NCBI GenBank assembly: GCA_023381515.1 | Contig: JAMCQI010000032.1 | Location: 1-63,938 of the forward strand | Reading direction: 5' to 3' | DNA length: 63,938 nucleotides | From: Chloroflexota bacterium | Lineage (GTDB): Bacteria; Chloroflexota; Anaerolineae; UBA4142 | Shown: in pieces, positions 17,235 through 26,369 of the stretch | How positions within the stretch are numbered: position 1 is the stretch's first letter | Layout: each line of letters starts with the position of its first letter | The notes under the pieces: model-generated | What the model was told of the DNA's origin: nothing | Database searches by the model: none | What the model saw: only the letters and a program-made list of their open reading frames with translations | Position numbers and translations under genes: made by a program

Positions 17235-18418
17235 CCGGTGCAGCTGCGCGAACCCTTGCACATCTCATGTCCGAGAACTCGTTTCTACTCAAAAACCTCG
17301 TCCTCTTCAGCCGATTACTTCGCTCGGCCGGCATCGACGTCGGGCCCGGTCAGGTCATCGACCTAGCCGCGGCGCTGGAGCACGTCGACGTCGGCCGGCG
17401 CGAAGATTTCTACTACGCGGCCCGCGCCTTGTGCGTTCACCGCCGGGCCCAAGTCGCTCTCTTCGATCAAGCTTTTAACCTCTTTTGGCAACCACGCACG
17501 AGCGAGCCCATAGAGGCGCCTTCCGTACCCAATCCCGCCTTACAGCCCAAGCCGCTCCGAATGCCGAATGTGACCTATCGTGAGCTCGCACCCGACGACG
17601 CGGCCGTGCAGTACGCGCAGCCGTCTGAGCGAGTCATGGTCGACCTACAGCAGACCTACAGTGCGGCGGAGGTCTTGCGCAAGAAGGACTTTGCCTCCTT
17701 CACCTGGGAGGAGGTCCAAGAGGCCAAACGGTTGATGGCGACGATGCCGTGGCGCATCGGGGAACGACGCACCCGGCGCATGGTGCCCGCGGCGAACGGC
17801 GGCCGACTGGACATGCGGCGCGTTTTCCGCCGCAATCTCAGATACGGCGGGGAGTTCCTCGACCTCGCCTGGAAGCGACGAAAATCCAAACCCCGTACGG
17901 TGATCGTCCTCTGCGATATCAGCGGCTCTATGGAACAGTATTCGCGAATGCTCTTACATTTTCTCCACACTCTGTCGAACGAGTTGGAGCAGGTCGAGGC
18001 CTTTGTCTTTGGCACACGGCTTACACGCATCACACGACAGATCCGGCGCAAAGATATCGACGAAGCGGTCGGTCAAGTCATACATGTGGTGGACGATTGG
18101 GGCGGCGGAACCCGAATCGGCGATGCAATCAGAGCGTTCAATTATCGCTGGGCCCGGCGCGTGAGGGCGCTTGACGCCGTGGTCCTCATCATTAGCGACG
18201 GGTGGGACCGCGGTGATACTGACACCCTCGGTCACGAGATGGCGCGTTTGCAGCGCAGTTGCTTCCGGCTCATTTGGTTGAATCCGCTCCTGGCCTCTCC
18301 CGATTATGAACCGCTGACCCAGGGTTTGCAGGCCGCCCTGCCCTACGTCGACGATTTCCTGCCGGTTCGCAATCTGGAGAATTTGGAAGCATTGGGGAAG
18401 GCGCTCGCGGAAATGTAA
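17231..18418 (+). CDS. coxE: VWA-domain protein, CoxE-like partner of the MoxR ATPase
   Basis: 395 residues if translation starts at the GTG at 17231, which overlaps the MoxR stop as GTGA; an ATG at 17267 would give 383 residues beginning MSENSFLLKN. The N-terminal half is a CoxE-type helical region (RRTRRMVPAANGGRLDMRR). The C-terminal VWA domain has the MIDAS motif DISGSM (Asp229), and later WGGGTRIGDAI and IISDGWDRG supply the remaining metal-ligand positions. MoxR-VWA pairs act together in metallocofactor insertion or complex remodelling. Confidence 0.88.
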   Translation: MTGAAARTLAHLMSENSFLLKNLVLFSRLLRSAGIDVGPGQVIDLAAALEHVDVGRREDFYYAARALCVHRRAQVALFDQAFNLFWQPRTSEPIEAPSVPNPALQPKPLRMPNVTYRELAPDDAAVQYAQPSERVMVDLQQTYSAAEVLRKKDFASFTWEEVQEAKRLMATMPWRIGERRTRRMVPAANGGRLDMRRVFRRNLRYGGEFLDLAWKRRKSKPRTVIVLCDISGSMEQYSRMLLHFLHTLSNELEQVEAFVFGTRLTRITRQIRRKDIDEAVGQVIHVVDDWGGGTRIGDAIRAFNYRWARRVRALDAVVLIISDGWDRGDTDTLGHEMARLQRSCFRLIWLNPLLASPDYEPLTQGLQAALPYVDDFLPVRNLENLEALGKALAEM

Positions 18419-18812
18419 GTTAAAAGCAAAGTCGGATGTTGACCGTTGCTGGCGAAAATGCGGCGTTTGGCAGAGTTCCGTATCCATGTTGGCGCAGATT
18501 TCTACAGATTCGGCCTCCTGTTTCCTTGAGAATCCGACCAAACGAACACTCCCTTTTGACTGAAATACGACCCCCGTAACGTAATTTGTTATAGCCGCCG
18601 CGGCGGCCGCTTGAGCCCGATGGAGGGTCTAGGTGACTCGACGCAAACGGGTAATCAAGGGCAGCTTGTCTCTTTCAGACAGGCGCCTTTTCGTTTGCCC
18701 AGGACGCCCGGGACCTACGACCTCTCTTTGACGCGGAGATTATTCGAGGGACCGAGAGACTCGGGGACCTAAAGGAACTCGGGGGAGCCAGGGAGAAACC
18801 AACGGAGGAAAG
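18419..18812. other. Intergenic leader region upstream of the radical SAM gene
   Basis: About 390 bases without a gene. The second half is rich in complementary segments: a GC palindrome GCCGCCGCGGCGGC near 18593-18606, the terminator-like hairpin at 18664-18684, and GGGACC/GGTCCC-type elements further on. A structured 5' leader of the next gene is plausible. No known riboswitch consensus was recognised. Confidence 0.4.
18664..18684 (+). terminator. Terminator-like hairpin upstream of the radical SAM gene
   Basis: GCTTGTCT (18664-18671) and AGACAGGC (18677-18684) form an 8-bp stem with one wobble and a CTTTC loop, followed by GCCTTTTCGTTT. Confidence 0.5.
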
Positions 18813-19913
18813 ATGAGCGTTGTCATTCGAAAGGATATGCAGGCCAAACACAGGGCAGCACGCGATTACGCCGAGCGCCCCATGATCATCTATTGGGAAA
18901 TGACTCAGGCGTGCGGCCTCGCCTGCCGGCACTGCCGCGCCGAGGCAATGCCCAAGCCGCATCCGAATGAGCTGAACTCTGCGGAGAGCAAGAACCTCTT
19001 GCAGCAGATCGCCGCGTTTGGCGACCCGCTCCCCCACGTCATACTCACCGGCGGCGACCCGCTCCAACGCGCCGACCTATACGACATGATCGATCAAGCG
19101 ACTGCATTGGGGCTGGATGTTTCGATTACGCCGAGCGCCACCCAGAACTTGACGAAGGATATTGTCGGCAAGCTTAAAGCCCACGGCATCCAGAGCCTGG
19201 GTCTATCGCTTGACGGGTCATGCGCCGAGAGACATGATGCCGTCCGCGGCATCCCTGGCTGTTTCGATTGGACCATCCGGGCCGCGCGGTACGCAGCAGA
19301 ATTCGACCTGCCCATTCAGGTCAATACCCTCGTATCGGAAGAAACGGCAGATGACCTACCCGCAACCTATGAGATGCTGAGGACCCTCAAGGTCATGCGC
19401 TGGAGTCTCTTTTTTCTCATCGCGGTCGGTCGCGGCAAGGTGTTGCAAGAAGTCTCATCCGCGCGCGGCGACGGAATCATGAACTGGGTCTATGACCTGG
19501 CGAAGGTTTCCTCTTTTGCTATCAAGACGACGGAGGCACCGTCGTATCGCCGGATCGCGCTCGGTCGGATGCAGGACGAAGGCATGAGCCCGGAGCAAAT
19601 CGAGCGAACCTCGGTCTATCACGGTTTTGGTATCAGGGATGGGCACGGGATCGCGTTTGTGTCAAACACGGGCGACATTTATCCCGCCGGCTTTTTGCCG
19701 CTCGCCATCGGCAACGTGCGCAAGGATCACCTACCGGACATTTACCGCAACGCACCCGTGTTTCGCAGCCTCCACAATCCGAACGAATTCAAGGGCAAAT
19801 GCGGACGCTGTGAGCATCGAATTATTTGTGGAGGTTCGCGCGCCCGCGCGTTTGCCTACACCGGCGACGCACTCGAGAGCGATCCCTTCTGCTCATACCA
19901 GCCCCGCGCCTAA
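18813..19913 (+). CDS. Radical SAM/SPASM protein of the AhbC/AhbD/NirJ-like group
   Basis: 366 residues. The cluster motif CGLACRHC (Cys34, 38, 41) is followed by the SAM-binding LTGGDPL. The C-terminal SPASM-type cysteines are Cys330, 333, 339 and 360 in CGRCEHRIICGG...PFC. The order of motifs and the GGSRARAFAYTGD segment resemble heme-biosynthesis radical SAM enzymes (AhbC, AhbD, NirJ) and the TIGR04053-type proteins related to them. No other heme genes are adjacent, so the substrate is open. GGAGGAAAG precedes the ATG. Confidence 0.85.
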   Translation: MSVVIRKDMQAKHRAARDYAERPMIIYWEMTQACGLACRHCRAEAMPKPHPNELNSAESKNLLQQIAAFGDPLPHVILTGGDPLQRADLYDMIDQATALGLDVSITPSATQNLTKDIVGKLKAHGIQSLGLSLDGSCAERHDAVRGIPGCFDWTIRAARYAAEFDLPIQVNTLVSEETADDLPATYEMLRTLKVMRWSLFFLIAVGRGKVLQEVSSARGDGIMNWVYDLAKVSSFAIKTTEAPSYRRIALGRMQDEGMSPEQIERTSVYHGFGIRDGHGIAFVSNTGDIYPAGFLPLAIGNVRKDHLPDIYRNAPVFRSLHNPNEFKGKCGRCEHRIICGGSRARAFAYTGDALESDPFCSYQPRA

Positions 19914-19954
19914 CGGCAGAAAACAGAGTCTCACCCTGCCTGGCTGGCCGGCGG

Positions 19955-19982
19955 CGCCAACCTGCATAGTGGCAGGTTGGCG
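19955..19982. terminator. Perfect 11-bp inverted repeat between the radical SAM gene and the ABC importer
   Basis: CGCCAACCTGC (19955-19965) and GCAGGTTGGCG (19972-19982) are exact complements with a 6-nt loop. No T-run follows, so it may be a weak terminator or an operator for the importer. Confidence 0.5.
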
Positions 19983-20036
19983 GCATCAATCTGCCTAACG
20001 CCAGATCGACGAAATCTATTTCCAATGGAGGAAACA

Positions 20037-21719
20037 GTGAAGCGTCAAGCCTGGTCAGTGCTCTTGCCCCTTCTGACGTTACTTGCTATCGCAGGTTGCG
20101 CGCCCACCACGACGAACCCGATTGTAACTGCGCCAACACTTGCCGCTACGACCTCAGCCCCACAGCAAGCCACAGCCCAAAAGCCGGCCTCTCCTTCCCA
20201 GACGGCGCCCCAAGCGGCGAGCGGCGGAACGCTTGTGAGGGCAATGACCTCAGAACCGGGGCAAATTGATCCACAGGGTGCCCCCAATTCGGGCCTGAGT
20301 CTCGTCATCCCCTATCTGTTCGATACCCTCGTGGTCCGCGACGCGGATAACAAGCTCGTTCCTCTCCTCGCCGACAGTTGGCAAGTCTCAGACGACGGCA
20401 AGGCGATCACTATGAAGCTAAAGGCCGGAGTGACGTTCCAGGACGGCACGCCGCTGGATGCCCAGGCGGTGCAGGCTACGTTTCAGCGCTTTAGGCAAAG
20501 CGGAACCAAGTCGCCGATCTATGCCGATATCAAGCAGATCGCCGGAATCGACGTGGTGGACAACTCGACCGTCCGCTTTACGTTCAAAGAGCCCACCGCG
20601 ACCTTTTGGAGCACGATCTCACTGCCCTATGCGGGCATCGTCAGCCCTGCGTCCATCAAGCAGGTTGCCGAGAGCGGCAAGGGAAACCTGATCGGCAGCG
20701 GCCCGTTCATGCTGGGAGAGTGGAAGGCAGGCCAGTCCATCACCCTCAAGCGCAATCCCGCTTACCACTGGGGGGCGCCCATTACCCAGAACCAGGGCGC
20801 CCCATACTTGGAGAGCATGGTCTACAAGGTGATTCCTGATGCCACCACCCAACTGGCGGCGCTTGAAGCGGGCGACGTGGATGCGATCTTTATAAACCAG
20901 CCTGACCACCGGCAGAAACTGCAGGCGAATTCGTCCATCCGGCTCCAAGACGCGGTGTTGAACAGCATGATCTACCTGGGATACAACTGCAAAAAGGCCC
21001 CCTTTGACGACGTCAAGGTGCGGCAAGCTCTTTCTCACGCGATCGACAAGGACGAGATTCTCAACCTGGCCCTCGGCGGCATTGGTATGATCGCCCACGC
21101 CCCCCTGCCCCCCTCCCTACCCGGTTACGATAACTCGCTCAAGACCTACGAATTGGGTTTCGACAAAAGCAAGGCACAGGCACTGCTCAAAGAAGCCGGT
21201 TTTTCTCAATCCTCGGACGGCACCTGGGCAAAGAATGGCCAGACGCTCCAAGGCGTCCTGTTGACTTCGAACCGCGCCCCAAACGACGCGATTGCGGCCC
21301 TGATCCAGAGCGAACTCAAAGCGATCGGAGTGAGCGTCGAGATCCAGCAGGTGGACAGCAAGGCGGTGATGGATGCGACGAACAAAGGGAAATTCGATTT
21401 ATTGCTCTGGCGCTATGATTGGAACGACCCGGATGCACTGAATATCTACCTCGGCTCGAATCAGATCGGCTCCACGAATCGCGTTTTCTACAGCAATCCA
21501 GACGTGGACAAGCTGCTCGCTCAGGGCGATCATGAGTTGAACGAAACCAAACGTATCCAGCTCTACCTCGAAGCGCAAAAGATCATCTTGCAGGACGCCC
21601 CCTGGCAGCCGCTATATGTTCCTCTGGACGTGCTGGCCATCAACAAACGCGTAGAGGGGGCCAAGATCGGCTACATGGGACGATTGCTCGTCAACGACGT
21701 GCGGGTAGCGAACCAGTAA
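20037..21719 (+). CDS. Extracellular solute-binding lipoprotein, family 5 (peptide/nickel-type ABC importer)
   Basis: About 560 residues from the GTG at 20037, chosen because GGAGG lies 7-11 nt upstream; an ATG at 20025 overlaps that ribosome site. The lipoprotein signal VKRQAWSVLLPLLTLLAIAGC is followed by a Thr/Pro/Ala-rich linker and an SBP_bac_5 fold (GQIDPQGAPNSGLSLVIPYLFDTL, YNCKKAPFDDVKVRQALSHAID, then FDLLLWRYDWNDPD). It captures oligopeptides or similar ligands outside the membrane and delivers them to the two permeases that follow. Confidence 0.92.
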   Translation: MKRQAWSVLLPLLTLLAIAGCAPTTTNPIVTAPTLAATTSAPQQATAQKPASPSQTAPQAASGGTLVRAMTSEPGQIDPQGAPNSGLSLVIPYLFDTLVVRDADNKLVPLLADSWQVSDDGKAITMKLKAGVTFQDGTPLDAQAVQATFQRFRQSGTKSPIYADIKQIAGIDVVDNSTVRFTFKEPTATFWSTISLPYAGIVSPASIKQVAESGKGNLIGSGPFMLGEWKAGQSITLKRNPAYHWGAPITQNQGAPYLESMVYKVIPDATTQLAALEAGDVDAIFINQPDHRQKLQANSSIRLQDAVLNSMIYLGYNCKKAPFDDVKVRQALSHAIDKDEILNLALGGIGMIAHAPLPPSLPGYDNSLKTYELGFDKSKAQALLKEAGFSQSSDGTWAKNGQTLQGVLLTSNRAPNDAIAALIQSELKAIGVSVEIQQVDSKAVMDATNKGKFDLLLWRYDWNDPDALNIYLGSNQIGSTNRVFYSNPDVDKLLAQGDHELNETKRIQLYLEAQKIILQDAPWQPLYVPLDVLAINKRVEGAKIGYMGRLLVNDVRVANQ

Positions 21720-21722
21720 ACA

Positions 21723-22652
21723 ATGGCCAGGCATTTGGCTCGCCGGGTAGCCGGGACCATTTTGAGCCTCCTCGTCGTCAGTCTCATCACTTATATCGCA
21801 TTGATGGCGGTGCCGGGAGACGCGGCGAGCGCCATGGCTGGAGAGAGCGCCTCGACGGAGCAATTGCAGACGCTGCGCACAGAGCTGGGGCTGGATCAGC
21901 CCCTGCCTGTGCGCTACGGAACGTTCCTCGCTAACCTGCTGTTGCGCGGCGACCTCGGGCGCTCTTTCGTGAGTAACAAACCGGTAAGCGACCTCCTGCT
22001 CGAACGCCTGCCCTACACCTTCATTCTTGCTCTCGCCGCGATCACTCTCGCAACCGCCCTCGGCATCCTCGTGGGCGTCGGCGCGGCGCTCAGAGCAGGC
22101 ACCTTGAGCGACACGCTCCTGATGGGGAGCGCCGCGCTCGGCCTCGCGGTTCCAACCTTTTGGAGCGCGCTGGTGTTCATGATGCTCTTTTCGCTACAGC
22201 TCCATTGGCTGCCGGTGGTGGGCGCCGACAGCTGGCGCCATCTTATCCTACCCGCGCTGACACTGGCTCTGCCGACGGCAGCGGTCATCGCGCGCCTCGT
22301 CCGGAGCAGCTTGCTCGACACCTTTGGCGCGGACTATGTGCGGACCGCCTATGCCAAAGGACTCTCCGCCCGTCGGGTATTGACCCGCCACGTCCTCCGC
22401 AACAGCTTGATCCCCGTGGTTACAGTCCTTGGCCTCCACCTAGGTTATCTCCTGGGTGGAGCTTTTGTCGTCGAGACCATCTTCGGGTGGCCCGGCCTGG
22501 GACGCCTGGCGGTTCAGGCCATTTTTGATCGCGACTATCCGGTGATACTGGGCGCGACCCTCACGGTGGCGCTCATCTATTTGACGATCAATCTGGTGGT
22601 GGACGTGGCGCAAGGATGGCTTGATCCGCAGGTGGCGCACGAGGCGGTATGA
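21723..22652 (+). CDS. ABC transporter permease, DppB/OppB type
   Basis: 309 residues and six predicted helices. The N-terminal signature region is MARHLARRVAGTILSLLVVSLITY. The extracytoplasmic loop has the usual GLDQPLPVRYGTFL segment. The EAA-type ATPase contact loop reads DYVRTAYAKGLSARRVLTRHVLRN. It starts 3 nt after the binding-protein stop, so it is translated with it. It is the first membrane half of the importer. Confidence 0.93.
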   Translation: MARHLARRVAGTILSLLVVSLITYIALMAVPGDAASAMAGESASTEQLQTLRTELGLDQPLPVRYGTFLANLLLRGDLGRSFVSNKPVSDLLLERLPYTFILALAAITLATALGILVGVGAALRAGTLSDTLLMGSAALGLAVPTFWSALVFMMLFSLQLHWLPVVGADSWRHLILPALTLALPTAAVIARLVRSSLLDTFGADYVRTAYAKGLSARRVLTRHVLRNSLIPVVTVLGLHLGYLLGGAFVVETIFGWPGLGRLAVQAIFDRDYPVILGATLTVALIYLTINLVVDVAQGWLDPQVAHEAV

Positions 22653-22692
22653 GGCAATAGGCCGATGCGCCAAGTGAACGACAAATGAACAA

Positions 22693-23520
22693 ATGAAAAA
22701 TGACCGAATCGGCTTGGGAGTAGCCACACCAAACCTGTGGATCGGCGGTGTGATCGTGGCCATGTTGATCATCGCCGCCCTGATCGGTCCGCGTGTAACT
22801 CCTTTTGCCTATGACAAGGTACTCGCGGGACAAAAGCTGGAAGCCCCGAGCATGCTTCACCCGTTCGGTACGGATTCCCTGGGACGCGACATGTTCAGCC
22901 GCGTCGTTTACGGGGCGCGGATCGCCCTCGGGATCGCAGCCTTCGGCGCCGGCATTGCAGCTTGCCTCGGAATTCTGCCGGGCCTCGTCGCCGGCTATCG
23001 GGGCGGATGGGTAGACCAGGGGCTGTCGCGATTGATGGATGTGTGGCTCGCGTTCCCGGGCACGCTCCTGGCCCTCATCATCGTCTCGCGTCTTGGCCCT
23101 TCGCTGCAGAACACGACCCTCGCCTTGGGCATCGTGGCCGCGCCCAGTTTTTATCGACTCACCCGCGCCGCGACCCTTTCTGCACGCCGCGCGTTGTATG
23201 TGCAGGCTGCGTTGTCGGTTGGCGCTGGAGAAGACCGCATCCTCCTGCGTCACATCTTGCCGAACCTAGCTTCTCCCCTAATCGTCATGGCGACGATGCG
23301 GTCGGGCACGCTCCTGCTGGCCGCGGGCGGCTTGAGCTTTATCGGCCTGGGCGCGCAGCCGCCCCTCCCCGAATGGGGGTCGCTCCTCGCCGCCGGACGC
23401 AATTATCTTGACACAGCGCCCTGGCTCGCGATTTACCCAGGGCTCTGCATCACGCTCGCGGTCGCGGGCCTGAACTTGCTCGGGGATGGATTGAGGGATT
23501 GGATGGATCCGAGAGGATAG
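22693..23520 (+). CDS. ABC transporter permease, DppC/OppC type
   Basis: 275 residues with five to six helices. It has the typical HPFGTDSLGRDMFSRVVYGAR motif after the first helix and the EAA-like loop LYVQAALSVGAGEDRILLRHILPN. It pairs with the preceding permease. No ATPase genes follow: the next gene is a nucleotidyltransferase, so energising subunits must be encoded elsewhere or shared with another importer. Confidence 0.93.
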   Translation: MKNDRIGLGVATPNLWIGGVIVAMLIIAALIGPRVTPFAYDKVLAGQKLEAPSMLHPFGTDSLGRDMFSRVVYGARIALGIAAFGAGIAACLGILPGLVAGYRGGWVDQGLSRLMDVWLAFPGTLLALIIVSRLGPSLQNTTLALGIVAAPSFYRLTRAATLSARRALYVQAALSVGAGEDRILLRHILPNLASPLIVMATMRSGTLLLAAGGLSFIGLGAQPPLPEWGSLLAAGRNYLDTAPWLAIYPGLCITLAVAGLNLLGDGLRDWMDPRG

Positions 23521-23618
23521 CCGATTTGCGGGCAAAATGATTTCGGGGCATAATGATTTCGAGGCACAATGATTCCGAGTACGACGCGCCGTCGATATTA
23601 ACGAGGTGAACCGAGGAG

Positions 23619-24512
23619 ATGGCAGACATCAACATTGCGGTGGTCCCCGTGGCGGGCCTGGGTACGCGGCTCTTACCCGCGACCAAGTCGCAGCCGAAGG
23701 AAATGCTGCCGGTGGGGCGCAAGCCGGTCGTTCAGTACGTCGTAGAGGAACTGACCCGCGTGGGCATGCAGCGCCTGTTGTTCATTACCGGTCCCGGCAA
23801 GAGCTCGATTGAGAATCACTTTGACCTGAACGGCGAATTGATTCAAATGCTGCGGGAGACGGGTAAAGAGGACCTCCTGGCCGAGTTCGAATATGAACGG
23901 GCGCCGATCCAATACTTTTACACCCGCCAGCGCCAACTCTTGGGGTTGGGACATGCGGTGCTGTGTGCGCAGGAATTTGTCGGAGACCAGCCCTTTGTCG
24001 TCGCGCTCGGCGATTCGATCATCGGCCTTTATGCCCAGAGCAAGGTGGTTCGACGGATGATCGAGTGTTTTCAGGAAAACGCGGCGGCCGCGGTGATTGC
24101 CTTTGAGGAGGTGCCTCTCGCGGAGGTCAACAATTATGGCGTTGCCAAACCGAGGAGCACCGGCGACGTCTTCCAGGTCGACGATGTCGTCGAAAAACCC
24201 AGCCCGAGCGAAGCGCCGAGCCGGCTGGCCATCGCCGCGAGGTATGTATTTGCGCCGACGATTTTTGAGGCCCTAAAGCACACCCGATCGGGCAAGGGGG
24301 GCGAGATCCAATTGACCGATGCGATCCGCCTGCTGATCCAGGGGGGTGCCAGGGTTTACGGAATGAAATTGCCGAACGGGGAGCGCCGGTTCGATATCGG
24401 CAACTTTGACACCTACTTTCGGGCCTTTTGCGAATTCGCCCTGGCCGACGAGAAATACGGCCCCTCTCTCCGCACCTACGTGGAGCAACTGTTGAATGCT
24501 CACCATCCGTAA
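23619..24512 (+). CDS. GalU-family UTP-sugar-1-phosphate uridylyltransferase
   Basis: 297 residues. The nucleotide-binding signature PVAGLGTRLLPATKSQPKEMLPV opens the protein. VVALGDSII supplies the metal-binding Asp, and VEKPSPSEAPS plus GGEIQLTDAI are canonical GalU motifs. The last motif differs: RRFDIGNFDTYFRAF replaces the usual Y-D-x-G-x-K-x-G-F/Y, hinting at altered sugar specificity. The downstream GHMP kinase starts 17 nt before this stop, so the two proteins are translationally coupled and probably act in sequence: kinase product to UDP-sugar. Confidence 0.88.
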   Translation: MADINIAVVPVAGLGTRLLPATKSQPKEMLPVGRKPVVQYVVEELTRVGMQRLLFITGPGKSSIENHFDLNGELIQMLRETGKEDLLAEFEYERAPIQYFYTRQRQLLGLGHAVLCAQEFVGDQPFVVALGDSIIGLYAQSKVVRRMIECFQENAAAAVIAFEEVPLAEVNNYGVAKPRSTGDVFQVDDVVEKPSPSEAPSRLAIAARYVFAPTIFEALKHTRSGKGGEIQLTDAIRLLIQGGARVYGMKLPNGERRFDIGNFDTYFRAFCEFALADEKYGPSLRTYVEQLLNAHHP

Positions 24513-25506
24513 ACGGGCCTACGCCCGTGCCGGGCTCCTCGGGAATCCCTCCGACGGATACCACGGCAAGACCATTTCGGTGATCGCCCGCAACTACTGG
24601 GCTGAAGTCGTGCTGTACGAATGGGACTCGGTCGACATCGTCCTCGCCGAGGATGACCGGGCCCGCTTTAGCTCTATTTACGACCTAGCCAAGGACGTCA
24701 AGCTGCACGGCTATTACGGCGGCATCCGCCTCGTCAAGGCGACGATCAAACGCTTTTGCGAATACTGCCAGTCCCGCGGATGGAAGCTCCACGACCGCAA
24801 TTTTTCCGTGCGCTACGAGACGAATATCCCGCGGCAAGTGGGGATGGCGGGTTCGAGCGCCATCATCGTCGCGACCCTGCGCTGCTTGATGGAGTTCTAC
24901 GGCATCGATATCCCCCGCGAGGCGCAGCCGACTTTTGTCCTTTCCGTCGAAAAAGAAGAGTTGGGCATCGCGGCGGGCCTCCAGGACCGCGTGATCCAGA
25001 TCTACGAAGGCATGGTGTACATGGATTTCGACCGCGCGTGCGAGCGAGTGGTCGAGGGGCTCTTGTGCTATGCGTACGAGCCAATGGATCCGGCGCTGCT
25101 GCCGCCGCTGTACATTGCCTACCACGACGCCTTGAGCGAGCCCACCGAAGTCTTTCACAATGACATCCGGGCACGCTTTGACCGCGGAGAGGAAAAGGTA
25201 GTCGAAGCGATGAAGCATTTTGCGGAGATTGCCCGCTTGGGACGTGAGGCGCTGATTCAGAGAGACTATGAGCGGCTCGCGTCACTCGTCGACGAGAATT
25301 TCGATACGCGGCGCTCGATTTACACTCTTCCAGAGTGGCAAATCGGGATGGTCGAGACTGCCCGGCGGTGTGGGGCGAGCGCAAAATTCGCGGGATCGGG
25401 TGGCGCGATTGTCGGCACCTACCAGGATGAAGAAATGTTCCAGGCGCTCCAGGCCAGCCTGGGGTCGATTGGCTCGCGCGTGTACAAGCCACAGGTCATG
25501 CCTTGA
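24496..25506 (+). CDS. GHMP kinase resembling plant glucuronokinase
   Basis: 336 residues. The GHMP fold is shown by LLGNPSDGYHGKTIS (motif 1), the ATP-binding NIPRQVGMAGSSAII (motif 2) and KFAGSGGAIVG (motif 3). Compared from memory with Arabidopsis glucuronokinase, the run from GNPSD through GYYGGIRL, RNFSVRYETNIPRQ and GLQDRVIQIYEGMVYMDF is strikingly similar, closer than to galactokinases or to mevalonate-type kinases. Such an enzyme makes glucuronate 1-phosphate from free glucuronate. It overlaps the GalU-like gene, which could convert that product to UDP-glucuronate. Other sugar specificities remain possible. Confidence 0.8.
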   Translation: MLTIRKRAYARAGLLGNPSDGYHGKTISVIARNYWAEVVLYEWDSVDIVLAEDDRARFSSIYDLAKDVKLHGYYGGIRLVKATIKRFCEYCQSRGWKLHDRNFSVRYETNIPRQVGMAGSSAIIVATLRCLMEFYGIDIPREAQPTFVLSVEKEELGIAAGLQDRVIQIYEGMVYMDFDRACERVVEGLLCYAYEPMDPALLPPLYIAYHDALSEPTEVFHNDIRARFDRGEEKVVEAMKHFAEIARLGREALIQRDYERLASLVDENFDTRRSIYTLPEWQIGMVETARRCGASAKFAGSGGAIVGTYQDEEMFQALQASLGSIGSRVYKPQVMP

Positions 25507-25578
25507 TAAACCTGAAAACGATCAGAGAGGACCATCTACGCCAAGATAGGAATGGATGGTCAAACCGGCCCAAAAAGC

Positions 25579-25615
25579 AGCGCACCTCTCATGCATTCCA
25601 GCACAGAGGTGCGCT
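25579..25615 (-). terminator. Intrinsic terminator between the convergent kinase and folE genes
   Basis: Arms AGCGCACCTCT (25579-25589) and AGAGGTGCGCT (25605-25615) are exact complements. On the minus strand the stem is followed by GCTTTTTGG, and on the plus strand by CGTTCTTTC, so it mainly serves folE and may also stop plus-strand transcripts. Confidence 0.8.
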
Positions 25616-25641
25616 CGTTCTTTCAGGCGAGTCGCCAGACC

Positions 25642-26331
25642 CTACCCTCCCGAGGCTCTTCCCAGACCGCACGCGGTAAAGAACTCGGAGCGCAGGGATG
25701 GGTCGTTCGCAAAGTGTCCACGCCAGACAGTCGTGCGCGTGATGGGAGAGACTTCCCGAACCCCCCTCAAACGCGTGCAGGTATGTTCTCCCTCCAGGTA
25801 CACGGCGACTCCGTGCGGCTTGAGCATCGCTTCCAAAGTGTTGGCGACCTGTTCCCCGATCCGCTCCTGTACGGTAAAGCGAGAGGCAAAAACACGGACG
25901 AGCCGGGTGAGCTTGGAGATGCCGATGATTTGCTCGTGAGCGATGTAGCCGATGTAGGCATGACCGATAATCGGGAGCGCATGATGCTCGCAGAGCCCCG
26001 AGAAATGAATCGGCCCTTCGATCACCTGGCTCAAGCGGCAATCCGGTTCTCCGTGACACTCGGTATTAAAGACTGTCAACAGCTTGGGATCTCCTTCATA
26101 GCCAACCGTGATATCATAGATGGCGCGGATATAGCGCCGGGGCGTATCCTCCGTCGCCTCGGTGTGCATCTGCATTCCAAAGGCCTCAAAGATCTCGGCC
26201 ACATACCCTTCAAATTTCGCCATTTGTTCTTTCGATACGTCGCGTTTGTGCAGCTTCATCACCCGCGCAAACTCTTCCTCTTCGGGATCCAGACCGGCGG
26301 TTAGACTGGTATCACTCGGTTGTAGGGACAT
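25642..26331 (-). CDS. folE: GTP cyclohydrolase I
   Basis: 229 residues from the ATG at 26331, with AAAGGAG upstream. Zinc and catalytic residues are visible in GLCEHHALPIIGHAYIGYI and the C-terminal EHTCTRLRGV. The signature ISKLTRLVRVFASRFTVQERIGEQ is complete. It converts GTP to 7,8-dihydroneopterin triphosphate, the first step of folate or tetrahydropterin synthesis. The protein is slightly longer than E. coli FolE at the C-terminus. No other folate genes are nearby. Confidence 0.93.
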   Translation of the reverse strand: MSLQPSDTSLTAGLDPEEEEFARVMKLHKRDVSKEQMAKFEGYVAEIFEAFGMQMHTEATEDTPRRYIRAIYDITVGYEGDPKLLTVFNTECHGEPDCRLSQVIEGPIHFSGLCEHHALPIIGHAYIGYIAHEQIIGISKLTRLVRVFASRFTVQERIGEQVANTLEAMLKPHGVAVYLEGEHTCTRLRGVREVSPITRTTVWRGHFANDPSLRSEFFTACGLGRASGG

Positions 26332-26369
26332 GCAACTCCTTTCAAATGGGCGGCTTCTTTGGCTTGTTG

